From positions 930,001-994,000 of the forward strand of contig NZ_NESH01000001.1 in NCBI RefSeq assembly GCF_003063355.1: a DNA stretch of 64,000 nucleotides, read 5' to 3'. The notes beneath the pieces were generated by a model, which ran no database searches, had not been told where the DNA came from, and was given only the letters and a program-made list of their open reading frames with translations. Of the stretch, positions 24,209 through 33,638 are shown piece by piece (positions within the stretch are counted from its first letter, which is position 1; each line of letters begins with the position of its first letter). Position numbers and translations under genes: made by a program. The DNA is from Limnohabitans sp. Bal53 (GTDB taxonomy: Bacteria > Pseudomonadota > Gammaproteobacteria > Burkholderiales > Burkholderiaceae_C).

Positions 24209-25197
24209 GGGCTGACCAAGGGTGTATGGGGCACGCGACCCACGGCCACGGTGCGGATGGCTTTGCCTGCCTGCGTGTCCACCAAGGTCATGTCATCGGA
24301 CAAGCCATTGGTCACGTACAGCTGTTTTTCATCTTGGCTCAAGGCCATACCCCAAGCCCGCTTGCCCGCCAGTACGGTACGGCGGACCTTGCGTGTGGCC
24401 ACATCGACCTCGGCCACATGGTTGGCTTTGCCCAGGCTGACCCAGGCGGTCTTGCCGTCTCGCGTCATGACCACGCCCACTGGGGTGATGTCGCTGGCGC
24501 GCATGCCTTTGATCTCAAAAGCCACGGTGCCCTTGACAGTGTGGGTCTTGGCGTCGATCACAGACACATTCGAGCTCAACTCATTGCTGACCCAGATTTC
24601 ACTGCCATCGGGTGATGCCGCAAATCGCCGTGGGCGGTTGCCCACCTTGATGTCTTTGATGATTTTTTTGCTGCTCAGATCAACCAAGTGGACCAAATTG
24701 GCTTCCTCGGAAGTCACATACGCGAATTTGCCATCGCGGCTGAGCATCACACCTTCGGGCTCCCCTCCGGTTTTGACCTCGAACAGCGGTTTTTTGCTGG
24801 CCAAGTCATAGGCCGCGAGGACGCTGTCGTCTTCAATGGAGACATACGCCACCTTGCCATCCGGGCTCAGGTCAAAAATTTCAGGGCTGTCGCCCAAGGC
24901 CACAGTGTCGACCATCTTGCCGCTGGCGCGGTCCACCACACCCAACTGGTTACTGTCACCGCAGCAAACATAAATTTTGCTCTGATCTTTGCTGAACATC
25001 ATGTGGCGCGGGCGTTTGCAAACATCGATCTTGGATTGCAACTTGCCTGCGGCATCGAACACCAGCACCTGGTTGTCTTTTTCAGAGGACACATAAACGC
25101 TGGAGGCTTGCGCCCAAGTGGCACAGCACAAGAGCGCAGCAACCGTCAAACTGCGCCATGCGCTCGGGCGTGCAACACGAAGTGGATTTGACGTCAT
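24205..25197 (-). CDS. YVTN-type beta-propeller protein of the PQQ-alcohol dehydrogenase system
   Basis: 330 residues, signal peptide ending WAQASS, then seven YVTN-like repeats of about 42 residues. Examples are SSEKDNQVLVFDAAGKL, DQSKIYVCCGDSNQLGVVD, SPDGKVAYVSIEDDSVLAAYD, DGKFAYVTSEEANLVHLVD and DEKQLYVTNGLSDDMTLVD. Periplasmic propellers of this type occur with quinoprotein dehydrogenases and are thought to bind cofactor or act as scaffolds. Two adjacent Cys (YVCCGD) resemble the vicinal disulfide of PQQ dehydrogenases. It is the first gene of a five-gene operon (propeller, binding protein, permease, SoxYZ-like, MBL) with overlapping or near-overlapping starts, behind the sigma54 promoter at 25274-25288. 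Confidence 0.9.
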   Translation of the reverse strand: MTSNPLRVARPSAWRSLTVAALLCCATWAQASSVYVSSEKDNQVLVFDAAGKLQSKIDVCKRPRHMMFSKDQSKIYVCCGDSNQLGVVDRASGKMVDTVALGDSPEIFDLSPDGKVAYVSIEDDSVLAAYDLASKKPLFEVKTGGEPEGVMLSRDGKFAYVTSEEANLVHLVDLSSKKIIKDIKVGNRPRRFAASPDGSEIWVSNELSSNVSVIDAKTHTVKGTVAFEIKGMRASDITPVGVVMTRDGKTAWVSLGKANHVAEVDVATRKVRRTVLAGKRAWGMALSQDEKQLYVTNGLSDDMTLVDTQAGKAIRTVAVGRVPHTPLVSP

Positions 25198-25273
25198 GGA
25201 AGATGTCTCCTAGGTTGAAGGAACAAGTGTTCCGTTTTGACACACCCTTGGCAGAGGTTCTGCTGAGCTTCCC

Positions 25274-25288
25274 GCAAGTCTTGTGCCA
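25274..25288 (-). promoter_or_regulatory. Sigma54 promoter for the propeller/ABC/SoxYZ/MBL operon
   Basis: Minus-strand TGGCACAAGACTTGC is an exact consensus match. The predicted start is near 25262, about 65 bases before ATG 25197. A short palindrome GGAACA-AG-TGTTCC at 25220-25233 lies in the leader. Confidence 0.87.
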
Positions 25289-25357
25289 AAAACGGCCCTC
25301 ATGGCGGGTTTGGGCCTGAGGTCTCTTTGTTTTTGTCGCTTGAAAAGGTAACGACAC

Positions 25358-25372
25358 TGGCGTGCATTTTGC
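25358..25372 (+). promoter_or_regulatory. Possible sigma54 promoter for the TctC-like / ABC ATPase operon
   Basis: TGGCGTGCATTTTGC has correct spacing and a perfect -12 half; the -24 half differs at two positions (GT for AC). Transcription would start at about 25384, one base before ATG 25385, implying a leaderless message. Either the message is leaderless or the site is not used. Confidence 0.4.
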
Positions 25373-25384
25373 TAATGTTTTGAC

Positions 25385-26383
25385 ATGATGTCTTTCCGAA
25401 AAAACCCGACCCCGATCACACGCCGTCAAGGCCTGCTCCTGGCCATGGCACTGGGCATGGGGAGCTGGCCCGGCTGGAGCCAGGCCAGCAGCGGCTGGCC
25501 ACAAAAGCCCATCCAGCTCATCGTGCCCTGGCCAGCGGGCGGCGGCACTGACCTGAGCATTCGGGTGCTGGCCGAAGAGGCCGGGCAGCGTCTGGGACAG
25601 ACGGTGGTGGTCATCAACCGCCCCGGGGCAGCCGGCACACTGGTGGCCCCCCTGCTCAAAGCGGCGGCACCTGACGGCCACACCATCGGCCAACTGCCCC
25701 TGCCCGTGTTGCGCCACGCCCTGATGCACAAAGTGCCCTGGGACCCCCTGACCGACCTGAGTCCTATCTTGCAGGTCTCAGGCACCACCTTTGGTCTGCT
25801 GGTGCCCAACAACAGTCCTTGGCAAAAAGTGCAAGACTTGCTGGACTGGGCACGCACCCGTCCGGGTGAATTGATGATGGGCTCCACCGGCATCGGCTCC
25901 ACCCCGCACCTGGCCATGGAAGACCTGCTGAGCGCCCACCACATCCGCTACACCCATGTGCCGTTCAAGGGCACGGCCGACCAAATGCTGGCCTTGGCCA
26001 GCGGCAGCATCATGGCGGGCATGAACTCGACGGGTTTTGCCCCTTGGGTCGAACAAGGCAAACTGCGCCTGCTGGCGGTTTTCAGCGACCAACGCAGCGC
26101 CCGCTGGCCACAAGTGCCAACCATGAAAGAGCTGGGCTTTCCACAAGCCGTTTTCCATTCGCCTTGGGGCTTGGCTGCACCTGCGGGTACACCGCCTGCC
26201 GTGCTTGCCCAGTTGCACGACGCCTTCAAAGCGGCCCTGTTCAGCCCCAGACACCTGAGCGAGTTGCAGCGCTATGACCAGGAGGCCGATTACCTCGACG
26301 GCCCGTCTTACCGACAGATGCTGGTACAAATCAGCCAACGCGAACGCAAACTGCTGCAGCGCATGAAACTGCTGGCCGAATGA
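25385..26383 (+). CDS. TctC-family (BUG) periplasmic solute-binding protein
   Basis: 332 residues. An N-terminal twin-arginine-like TRRQGLLLAMALGM is followed by the BUG fold: WPQKPIQLIVPWPAGGGTDLSIRVLAEE, the loop VVINRPGAAGTLV, MMGSTGIGSTPHLAME and VPFKGTADQMLALASG near residue 200. These proteins bind carboxylates or similar small ligands and usually work with TctAB permeases, neither of which is here. Instead its stop overlaps the start of an ABC ATPase gene by four bases. It could sense or deliver a ligand for the quinoprotein system; that is inference from position. No Shine-Dalgarno is visible before ATG 25385. Confidence 0.85.
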   Translation: MMSFRKNPTPITRRQGLLLAMALGMGSWPGWSQASSGWPQKPIQLIVPWPAGGGTDLSIRVLAEEAGQRLGQTVVVINRPGAAGTLVAPLLKAAAPDGHTIGQLPLPVLRHALMHKVPWDPLTDLSPILQVSGTTFGLLVPNNSPWQKVQDLLDWARTRPGELMMGSTGIGSTPHLAMEDLLSAHHIRYTHVPFKGTADQMLALASGSIMAGMNSTGFAPWVEQGKLRLLAVFSDQRSARWPQVPTMKELGFPQAVFHSPWGLAAPAGTPPAVLAQLHDAFKAALFSPRHLSELQRYDQEADYLDGPSYRQMLVQISQRERKLLQRMKLLAE

Positions 26384-27138
26384 GCCCCCAACTCCGCAAC
26401 ACCATGCCCCCATCAGTCCTGCCCCTGCAAGCTCAATCCCTGACCAAGGCTTACCAAGGCCATGTGGCCTTGCGCGAGCTGAGTCTGAACCTGGTCCCGG
26501 GCGAGCGGGTCGCCTTGCTCGGACCCAACGGTGCGGGCAAATCCACGCTGATGCAATTGCTCACGGGCTTGTTTGCCCCTGACAGCGGCAGCATTCAGAT
26601 CATGGGGCACGACCTGCGCTACGCCGCGCCCCGGGCACTGGCCCACTTGGGCGTGGTGTTCCAACAACCGGCGCTAGATCTTGACTTGAGCGTGCAAGCC
26701 AATCTGCGCTTTCACACCGACCTGCATGGCCTGCCTCGCGCCTTGGCCGATCAACGAATCCACGAAGGTCTGGAGGGCTTGGGTCTGCTGCCCAACCTTC
26801 GCCAGCCTTGTCGGGCCTTGTCGGGCGGCAACCGCCGCAAAATCGAACTGGTGCGCGCTCTGCTGCACCGCCCGGCCGTGCTATTGATGGACGAAGCCAC
26901 GGTGGGCCTGGACCCCGCCTCGCGCGTGCAGCTTTTACAAGCGGTGCAAGACCTGCAGAGCGCTCAGGGCGTGGCCACACTGTGGGCCACACACCTGGTA
27001 GAAGAAGTGGCGCACGCTGACCGGGTGATCGTGCTGCACAAAGGCCACATGCGCCATGAAGGTCGGGTGGGAGACCTGCTGGCCGACACAGGTCAAGCGG
27101 ATTTGCAATCCGCTTTTTTGAGCCTGACACGGGCTTGA
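26380..27138 (+). CDS. ABC transporter ATPase of the PQQ-associated system
   Basis: 252 residues, coupled to the TctC-like gene by ATGA. Walker A GPNGAGKST near residue 50, Q-loop VVFQQP, signature LSGGNRRK near 148, Walker B VLLMDEATVGLDP and switch His in WATHLVEE are all intact. The wording matches ATPases of the PQQ-alcohol-dehydrogenase ABC group. Its cognate permease and binding protein are encoded on the opposite strand (22086-24208), so the transporter is split between divergent operons. An intrinsic terminator lies inside the last 15 codons (27096-27119), which suggests the operon ends here. A second in-frame ATG lies at 26404. Confidence 0.9.
   Translation: MSPQLRNTMPPSVLPLQAQSLTKAYQGHVALRELSLNLVPGERVALLGPNGAGKSTLMQLLTGLFAPDSGSIQIMGHDLRYAAPRALAHLGVVFQQPALDLDLSVQANLRFHTDLHGLPRALADQRIHEGLEGLGLLPNLRQPCRALSGGNRRKIELVRALLHRPAVLLMDEATVGLDPASRVQLLQAVQDLQSAQGVATLWATHLVEEVAHADRVIVLHKGHMRHEGRVGDLLADTGQADLQSAFLSLTRA
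27096..27119 (+). terminator. Intrinsic terminator inside the end of the ABC ATPase gene
   Basis: A perfect 8-bp stem AGCGGATT/AATCCGCT with a TGC loop is followed directly by six T. It lies wholly within the coding frame, which continues to a stop at 27138. Position and form are those of a strong rho-independent terminator. Confidence 0.75.
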
Positions 27139-27235
27139 TTTCATTCACCCTCTGGCCCAGCCGTCATCTTGGCGACCGCCACAGATGCACAGCGGCACTA
27201 CGCTGGCACCTTCCCACTCCCATCTGAGGCTCACC

Positions 27236-27886
27236 ATGCTCACACTCTGCGGCTTTTCTGCCAGTAATTACTACAACAAAGTCAAATTCGCGCTGCTTGA
27301 AAAAGGCGTGCCCTTCACCGAAGAGTTGGCCTGGGTGGGTCAGACTGAAGCGGCCTGCAGCCCTTTGGGCAAAGTGCCTTACATCAAGACGCCCACCGGC
27401 TCCCTGTGCGAGTCGGCCGTGATCATGGAGTACATCGAGCAGCAGTACCCCCAGAACCCCCTGCTGCCCGCCGCCCCCTTTGCTGCGGCCAAGGTGCGCG
27501 AGCTGGTCACGTTTTTGGAGCTGCACCTGGAGCTGGTGGCACGCAACCTGTATCCGCAAGCCTTTTTTGGCGGGCAAGTCAGCGATGGCGTCAAGGCAAA
27601 GACCGCCGACCAGCTTGAGAAGAACGTAGCCGCTTTCGCCCAATTGGCTCAATTTGAGCCTTACCTGATCGGCGACACCCTGAGCCTAGCCGACTGCGCG
27701 GCAGTGGTGCATTTGCCGCTGGTATCGGCGGCGACCAAACTCGTTTATGGCCGCGATTTTCTGGCCGATCTGCCCGTACGTGACTACCTCAAGCGCATGA
27801 ACGAGCGCGCCACCATGCAACAGGTCAATGCCGACCGCAAGGCCAACACCGAATTACTGATGGCGCGCGCCAAAGCCAAGGCCTGA
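27236..27886 (+). CDS. Glutathione S-transferase family protein
   Basis: 216 residues from ATG 27236 (GAGG upstream; a longer frame from 27185 is unsupported). The N-terminal thioredoxin-like domain has LCGFSASNYYNKVKFALLE and the glutathione-contact segment GKVPYIKTPTGSLCESAVI around residues 45-62. The C-terminal helical domain contains LIGDTLSLADCAAVVH near residue 145, the usual N-capping motif of GSTs. Substrate and physiological role cannot be read from sequence. It stands alone after the terminator of the ABC operon. Confidence 0.9.
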   Translation: MLTLCGFSASNYYNKVKFALLEKGVPFTEELAWVGQTEAACSPLGKVPYIKTPTGSLCESAVIMEYIEQQYPQNPLLPAAPFAAAKVRELVTFLELHLELVARNLYPQAFFGGQVSDGVKAKTADQLEKNVAAFAQLAQFEPYLIGDTLSLADCAAVVHLPLVSAATKLVYGRDFLADLPVRDYLKRMNERATMQQVNADRKANTELLMARAKAKA

Positions 27887-27985
27887 AACTCATCCAGCCC
27901 CTGGCGTGGCCCTGCGCCAGCGCCAAGTCAGTAAGGGTTGACCTGCGTCAACCCCGCGAGCGCCGGGCGGTTTCATGATGAAACC

Positions 27986-28357
27986 ATGAATACCGCCACA
28001 CCCACACCCCACGACATTTTCAGAACACAACTGATCGCAGCGCGTACCGAGCTGCTGGCCCGCATGGCCCATGAGCGCGGCGGCGTATTCTCACGCGCCG
28101 AAGTGGCCGTCGATCACTTTGGCAACGCCATGGAATCTCGCGCCCAGATTCAGACCGAGCGGCAAACCGAATTTGCCATCAACGAACACGAAACCGCCGA
28201 GTTGGGTGACATCGATGCAGCGCTCGAACGCATCCAAGCGGGGACCTACGGCACCTGCACCGATTGCGGCGTCAGCATTCCCCCTGCTCGCCTGAACGCC
28301 TACCCCACAGCCAAGCGTTGCATCGACTGCCAAAGCCTGTCCGAGCACCACCGCTGA
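27986..28357 (+). CDS. TraR/DksA-type C4 zinc-finger protein
   Basis: 123 residues from ATG 27986. A helical N-terminal part is followed by ALERIQAGTYGTCTDCG and AKRCIDCQ, giving four cysteines in a C-x2-C...C-x2-C finger as in DksA and TraR. It is shorter than DksA (about 150) and the coiled-coil tip lacks an obvious DxxDxA motif; the nearest is ELGDIDAAL just before the finger. It may bind RNA polymerase in the secondary channel or be a DksA-like stress protein. The upstream leader contains a run of short repeats of GCGCCGGGCG type but no clear promoter. Confidence 0.88.
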   Translation: MNTATPTPHDIFRTQLIAARTELLARMAHERGGVFSRAEVAVDHFGNAMESRAQIQTERQTEFAINEHETAELGDIDAALERIQAGTYGTCTDCGVSIPPARLNAYPTAKRCIDCQSLSEHHR

Positions 28358-28420
28358 AACGCCCTCACCTCAGGTTCTGACGGCTGCCCGTCGGTGCTGT
28401 GGGCTGATATGCTTTGGCGA

Positions 28421-28834
28421 ATGCACAGCCTGTTTCACTTCGCTTTTCACGTCACCGACCTGGACGAGGCCCGCCGTTTTTATGGCGGCGTGCTCGGCTG
28501 CCAAGAAGGCCGCTCCACCGACACCTGGGTGGACTTTGACTTTTTTTCGCACCAAATTTCACTGCACCTGGGCGAGCCTTTCAAAACCACCCTCACGGGC
28601 CACGTGGGCGATCACCTGGTGCCGATGCCGCACTTTGGTCTGGTCTTGCAAAAGACCGCTTGGCAAGCGCTGGCCGATCGCCTGCAAGCCCGTCAAATGA
28701 AGTTTGTCGTCGAACCCCACCTGCGCTTTGCGGGGCAGCCTGGCGAGCAATGGACCATGTTCTTCATGGACCCGTTTGGCAACCCCATCGAAGTCAAGGG
28801 CTTCGCCAGCCTGGACACGGTCTACGCCAGCTGA
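28421..28834 (+). CDS. VOC-family (glyoxalase/dioxygenase fold) protein
   Basis: 137 residues from ATG 28421. One complete vicinal-oxygen-chelate unit is visible: HFAFHVTDLDEARRFYGGVLG at the start, VDFDFFSHQISLHL in the middle, and MFFMDPFGNPIEVKGF at the end. The conserved metal ligands His10 (FAFHV), His at about 48-51 and Glu in IEVKGF are present, so metal binding is likely. The exact enzyme is not identifiable. It converges on the mrdA gene, whose stop lies 22 bases away. Confidence 0.87.
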   Translation: MHSLFHFAFHVTDLDEARRFYGGVLGCQEGRSTDTWVDFDFFSHQISLHLGEPFKTTLTGHVGDHLVPMPHFGLVLQKTAWQALADRLQARQMKFVVEPHLRFAGQPGEQWTMFFMDPFGNPIEVKGFASLDTVYAS

Positions 28835-28855
28835 ACAACCGGACCCTGCGATGAC

Positions 28856-30853
28856 TCAGGGCTTGTCGGCTTTGCCTGCGGGCAGGACTTTGGGGGCCAT
28901 CAAGGGCACCTCAGCTTTGCTCCTTGGCTGGCCGATCGGGCTGGCGGTCTGGCCTTTTTGTGTGGCTGCCATGTCTTCTTCGCTGGGGTACTGCCCCAGC
29001 AGCCAGTAGTCAAACACTCTTCGCGCAATGGGTGCAGCTGACGCCGCACCAAAGCCCGCGTTCTCCACCACCACCGCCACCGCAATTTGCGGTTTTTCGG
29101 CAGGTGCATAGGCCATGTACAAGGCGTGATCGCGCTGGTATTCGGACAACTTGGCCGCGTCGTATTTGTCTTTTTGCCCGATGGTCACGGCCTGCGCCGT
29201 GCCGGTTTTGCCTGCGCTGGTGTACGCGGCTCCCGCAAATACACGCTGCGAGGTGCCCGAGGTCACCACCCCAACCAGGCCTTTGTGAATCACATCAACG
29301 TGTTCGGGTTTGTAGCCCAGGCTCAAGGGCTGCTGCGCCCCCACTTGCGACTGCGCATGGGTCAACGCATCTTGCGTGGCAGTGACGACGCGGGGCTTGA
29401 ACTGCATACCGCCATTGGCCAGTGTGGCCGTGGCCGAAGCCAATTGAACCATGGTGAAGGTGTTGTACCCCTGACCAATGCCCAGCGAAATGGTCTCGCC
29501 ACCGAACCACTTCTTTTGCTCGGGTCGCTTGAAGTAATTGCGCTTCCATTCGGTGCTGGGCAAGATGCCACGCACCTCACCGGGCAGGTCGATGCCAGTG
29601 ATTTGGCCAAAGCCCAGGGGCTTCATGAAATCGTGGATTGCATCCACACCCATGTCATTGGCCAGCGAATAGTAATAAACGTTGCTCGACAGCACGATGG
29701 ATCGCACCATGTCCACCGGCCCCAAACCTTGGTCGCCGTGGCTGCGGAAAGTGTGCCCACCATAAGTCCAGGAACCTGCATCGTAGGTAATGGCCGAGGC
29801 ACTTCTTTTACCCGTCGCCAAAGCTGCCATCGCCATGAAAGGCTTGTAGGTGGAGCCCGGCGGGTAGGTGCCTCGCAAGGCCCGGTTGAGCAAAGGCTTG
29901 TCGATCGATTCGTTGAGCATCTGCCAGTTTTCAACATCGATGCCGTCCACAAACAAGTTGGGGTCGAAAGTGGGCTTGCTCACAAAGGCCAGCACCTCGC
30001 CATTGTTCGGGTCCAGCGCCACCAAGGCACCGCGCCGGTTTCCAAACAGGTCTTCGACCATTTTTTGCAACTGAATGTCGATGGACAAAACCACGTTTTG
30101 ACCCGGTATGGCCGGACGGTTGGACAAGCTGCGCGTCGCCCGCCCCCCAGCGGAAGTCTCTACCTCGTTGACGCCCGTGATGCCATGGAGCTCGCGCTCG
30201 TAGCGCTGCTCTACCCCCAGTTTGCCGATGTACTCGGTGCCCCGGTAGTTGGCCGCATCGTCGTTTTCTTCCAGGCGATCCTTGTCGCGCTGATTGATGC
30301 GGCCGATGTAGCCAATGACGTGGCTGGCCAACTCGCCATACGGGTACTGACGAAACAAGCGGGCCTTGATCTCCACCCCCGGAAATCGGTAGCTTTGCGC
30401 GCTGAAGCGGGCCACCTCTTCGTCCGTCAAGCGATTGCGTATGGGCAGCGAGTCAAAGCTTTTGGACTCCTCGCGCAGGCGTTTGAAGCGGCGACGGTCG
30501 CGGGTCTGGATGTCCACCAACTCCGACAACTCGTTGATCGTGGCTTCCAGGTCCTTGACCTTGGAGGGCGTGATCTCCAAGGTGTAGGCCGAATAATTGC
30601 TGGCCAATACCACGCCATTGCGGTCCAAAATCGTGCCCCGCGGCGGCACTGTGGGCAAGATGGCCGTGCGGTTGTTTTCGGCTTGAGCCAACAAGTCCTC
30701 ATGGCGCACCACTTGCAAATAAGCCAGTCGACTGGCCAGCAGCAAAAAGCAGCACAGCACCACCCATTGCACCACCACCACCCGGCCTTGAAAGCGCTGG
30801 ATCTCGGCGCGGGAGTCGCGCAATTCCGCAAGCGAGGGCAGGTTCAATGACAT
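28856..30853 (-). CDS. mrdA: Penicillin-binding protein 2, peptidoglycan transpeptidase of the elongasome
   Basis: 665 residues. I place the start at ATG 30853, two bases after the mreD stop; the extension to 30859 would use TTG. One N-terminal membrane helix (QWVVLCCFLLLASRLAYL) is followed by the pedestal region with PPRGTILDRNG and the hook domain. The transpeptidase domain has the catalytic serine in GSTYKP near residue 330, SSNVYYY, and KTGTAQ near 557. With MreBCD it builds the lateral wall of rod-shaped cells. The order mreB-mreC-mreD-mrdA is standard, but rodA, which often follows, is replaced here by a convergent VOC gene. Confidence 0.96.
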   Translation of the reverse strand: MSLNLPSLAELRDSRAEIQRFQGRVVVVQWVVLCCFLLLASRLAYLQVVRHEDLLAQAENNRTAILPTVPPRGTILDRNGVVLASNYSAYTLEITPSKVKDLEATINELSELVDIQTRDRRRFKRLREESKSFDSLPIRNRLTDEEVARFSAQSYRFPGVEIKARLFRQYPYGELASHVIGYIGRINQRDKDRLEENDDAANYRGTEYIGKLGVEQRYERELHGITGVNEVETSAGGRATRSLSNRPAIPGQNVVLSIDIQLQKMVEDLFGNRRGALVALDPNNGEVLAFVSKPTFDPNLFVDGIDVENWQMLNESIDKPLLNRALRGTYPPGSTYKPFMAMAALATGKRSASAITYDAGSWTYGGHTFRSHGDQGLGPVDMVRSIVLSSNVYYYSLANDMGVDAIHDFMKPLGFGQITGIDLPGEVRGILPSTEWKRNYFKRPEQKKWFGGETISLGIGQGYNTFTMVQLASATATLANGGMQFKPRVVTATQDALTHAQSQVGAQQPLSLGYKPEHVDVIHKGLVGVVTSGTSQRVFAGAAYTSAGKTGTAQAVTIGQKDKYDAAKLSEYQRDHALYMAYAPAEKPQIAVAVVVENAGFGAASAAPIARRVFDYWLLGQYPSEEDMAATQKGQTASPIGQPRSKAEVPLMAPKVLPAGKADKP

Positions 30854-30855
30854 GC

Positions 30856-31377
30856 TCAAAGCGGCCGGATGTCATCGCGATCGAACGCGCGCCGCTGCGG
30901 AGCCAAGAGCAAGGCGCCCAGCAAAGGCCACAAGGCCGCTTGCAGCAAAGGCGCAGGCAACTGACTCCATGCGGGCCACACACCGTGCGCCACCAAGCGG
31001 GTGAGCCACTCCACCACAGCCGCCACGACAAAGAGCGGCAAAATTTGCAACGCCTGTTCGCGCAAAGGAAACCACAGCATGCGCCGCTGCGCGACCGTGG
31101 CAAGCCACGACAGCACCACATAAGACAGCGCGTTTTGGCCCAGTAATGCCGACTCGTGCACATCCAGCGCCAAACCCAGCAAAAAGGCCAGCACCAACCC
31201 CACACGGCGCGGCTGGTGCACAGTCCAGAAGACCATCACAATCGCCAGCACATCCGGCACCCAATACCACCCCAGCAAGCCCAATAGCATGTGCAGCAAG
31301 ATGGCTAGCACGAAGCTCAACGCGATGAATTGGGGGTTGGCCGGCAAGAGCAGGGGCCGCCCTGCGGGCATGATCAT
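30856..31377 (-). CDS. mreD: Rod-shape-determining membrane protein MreD
   Basis: 173 residues from ATG 31377, which overlaps the mreC stop; upstream in-frame starts lie inside mreC and are ignored. Five or six hydrophobic helices are visible (for example FIALSFVLAILLHMLLGLLGW and VGLVLAFLLGLALDVHESALLGQ). The latter resembles the conserved G-x-x-x-D-x-x-x-x-x-x-x-L-G of MreD. It links MreC to the cytoplasmic MreB filament system and PBP2. It lies tightly between mreC and mrdA. Confidence 0.92.
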   Translation of the reverse strand: MIMPAGRPLLLPANPQFIALSFVLAILLHMLLGLLGWYWVPDVLAIVMVFWTVHQPRRVGLVLAFLLGLALDVHESALLGQNALSYVVLSWLATVAQRRMLWFPLREQALQILPLFVVAAVVEWLTRLVAHGVWPAWSQLPAPLLQAALWPLLGALLLAPQRRAFDRDDIRPL

Positions 31378-32315
31378 GGCTTGCCTCCTGTTGCGGGCAT
31401 CGCGGGTGCTGCGCCCTTGGGTTTGGCCCCTTTGCCCACTTCCGGCGCTGGAGGTGCTGGCCAATCCTTGAAAGGCAGCAACACCAGCAAATGACGTCCC
31501 CGCTCCGTGGCCATGGGCTCGGCATGCACCCGGGCAAACGACGAGTCCACGCGACGGTCAATGCGGGCAATGCGCCCCACGTGCAAACCAGCTGGATACA
31601 CCCCATCGATACCGCTGGTGGTCAGCAAGTCGCCTTTTTGCATGTCTGCGCCCGCGGGCACAAACTTCAAGTCGAGTGAGCCACCGAGAGTTTGCGGGTC
31701 CCCATTGGCCACATACCGGCTGCCGGTGCGGGCATTCATGACCGGGATGCTTTGCGCTCTGTCGGTCAGCAGCGTGACCTCGCTGACCAAGGGGTAAACA
31801 CGGGTGACCTGCCCCACCACCCCGGCCGTATCAATGACCGCCGAGCCTTGCGCGATGCCGGCCAGGAGCCCTCTGTCCACCACCACGCGGCGGGTGTAGG
31901 GGTCGGAAGTGTCGTAGAGCACCTGAACAGCTTTGGCCGGGCCCGCCACTTGGGCGCGCAAATCGAGCAACTGCCGCAAATGGGCGTTTTCCTGGCTGAG
32001 CTGCTCCACCTGCTGCAAACGTTGGGCCTGACCGATGGTGCGGGTCTGAAAAGTCAAGGCCGCATCCTGAGCTTCTTCAAGATCGCCAAAGTAACGCGCC
32101 AGCGCATTGACAGCATTGACCGGCTGCAGCGACAGCCATTGCAAGGGCGACAGAACCAAAGCCACACCCGAGCGAATCGGCTGAGAGATGTGCATCCGGT
32201 GGTCTGCCGCCATCAGCAACACGGCCAGAAGCCCCAGCAACAGCATCTTGGAAGTCGCAGACAGGCCTTGCCGAAAGATCGGTGGCGCACTGCGTTCAAG
32301 CGTATCCAGGGCCAT
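31374..32315 (-). CDS. mreC: Rod-shape-determining protein MreC
   Basis: 313 residues. A cytoplasmic N-terminus and one transmembrane helix (MLLLGLLAVLLMAADHRM) are followed by a coiled coil (about 80-125, EEAQDAALTFQTRTIGQAQRL) and the beta-barrel domain with YDTSDPYTRRVVVDRG, GVVGQVTRVYPLVSEVTLLTD and GDLLTTSGIDGVYPAGL. The C-terminus is an Ala/Pro/Lys-rich tail common in beta-proteobacterial MreC. It scaffolds the elongasome in the periplasm. Transcribed from mreB; 69 bases separate them and contain a small GC-rich hairpin (GCGGC-GCCGC) of uncertain meaning. Confidence 0.95.
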   Translation of the reverse strand: MALDTLERSAPPIFRQGLSATSKMLLLGLLAVLLMAADHRMHISQPIRSGVALVLSPLQWLSLQPVNAVNALARYFGDLEEAQDAALTFQTRTIGQAQRLQQVEQLSQENAHLRQLLDLRAQVAGPAKAVQVLYDTSDPYTRRVVVDRGLLAGIAQGSAVIDTAGVVGQVTRVYPLVSEVTLLTDRAQSIPVMNARTGSRYVANGDPQTLGGSLDLKFVPAGADMQKGDLLTTSGIDGVYPAGLHVGRIARIDRRVDSSFARVHAEPMATERGRHLLVLLPFKDWPAPPAPEVGKGAKPKGAAPAMPATGGKP

Positions 32316-32384
32316 GGTTCAACTGCACCGGATGGTGGTGAAATGAAAGGGTGAGGATGCGGCCTCGCCGCACCCGACAAGGGC

Positions 32385-33491
<1,107 letters not shown>

Positions 33492-33638
33492 TCAAATGAG
33501 GTGTATCGAAATGGGTGCTTAGCAGGGCATTCTGAGCCCTTCAGCAAACACAGGATAATACCCGATACCCCCGTCATTGGACTGGCCAAAGCCTGCCCAA
33601 TGCACCGAAATACACCCCATCAAAAGCCTTTTTTAACC

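Noticed and set aside
29087..30850. Long open frame on the plus strand opposite mrdA (587 codons)
   Set aside because: It is an antisense shadow of a high-GC gene; it lacks family motifs and mrdA explains the region.
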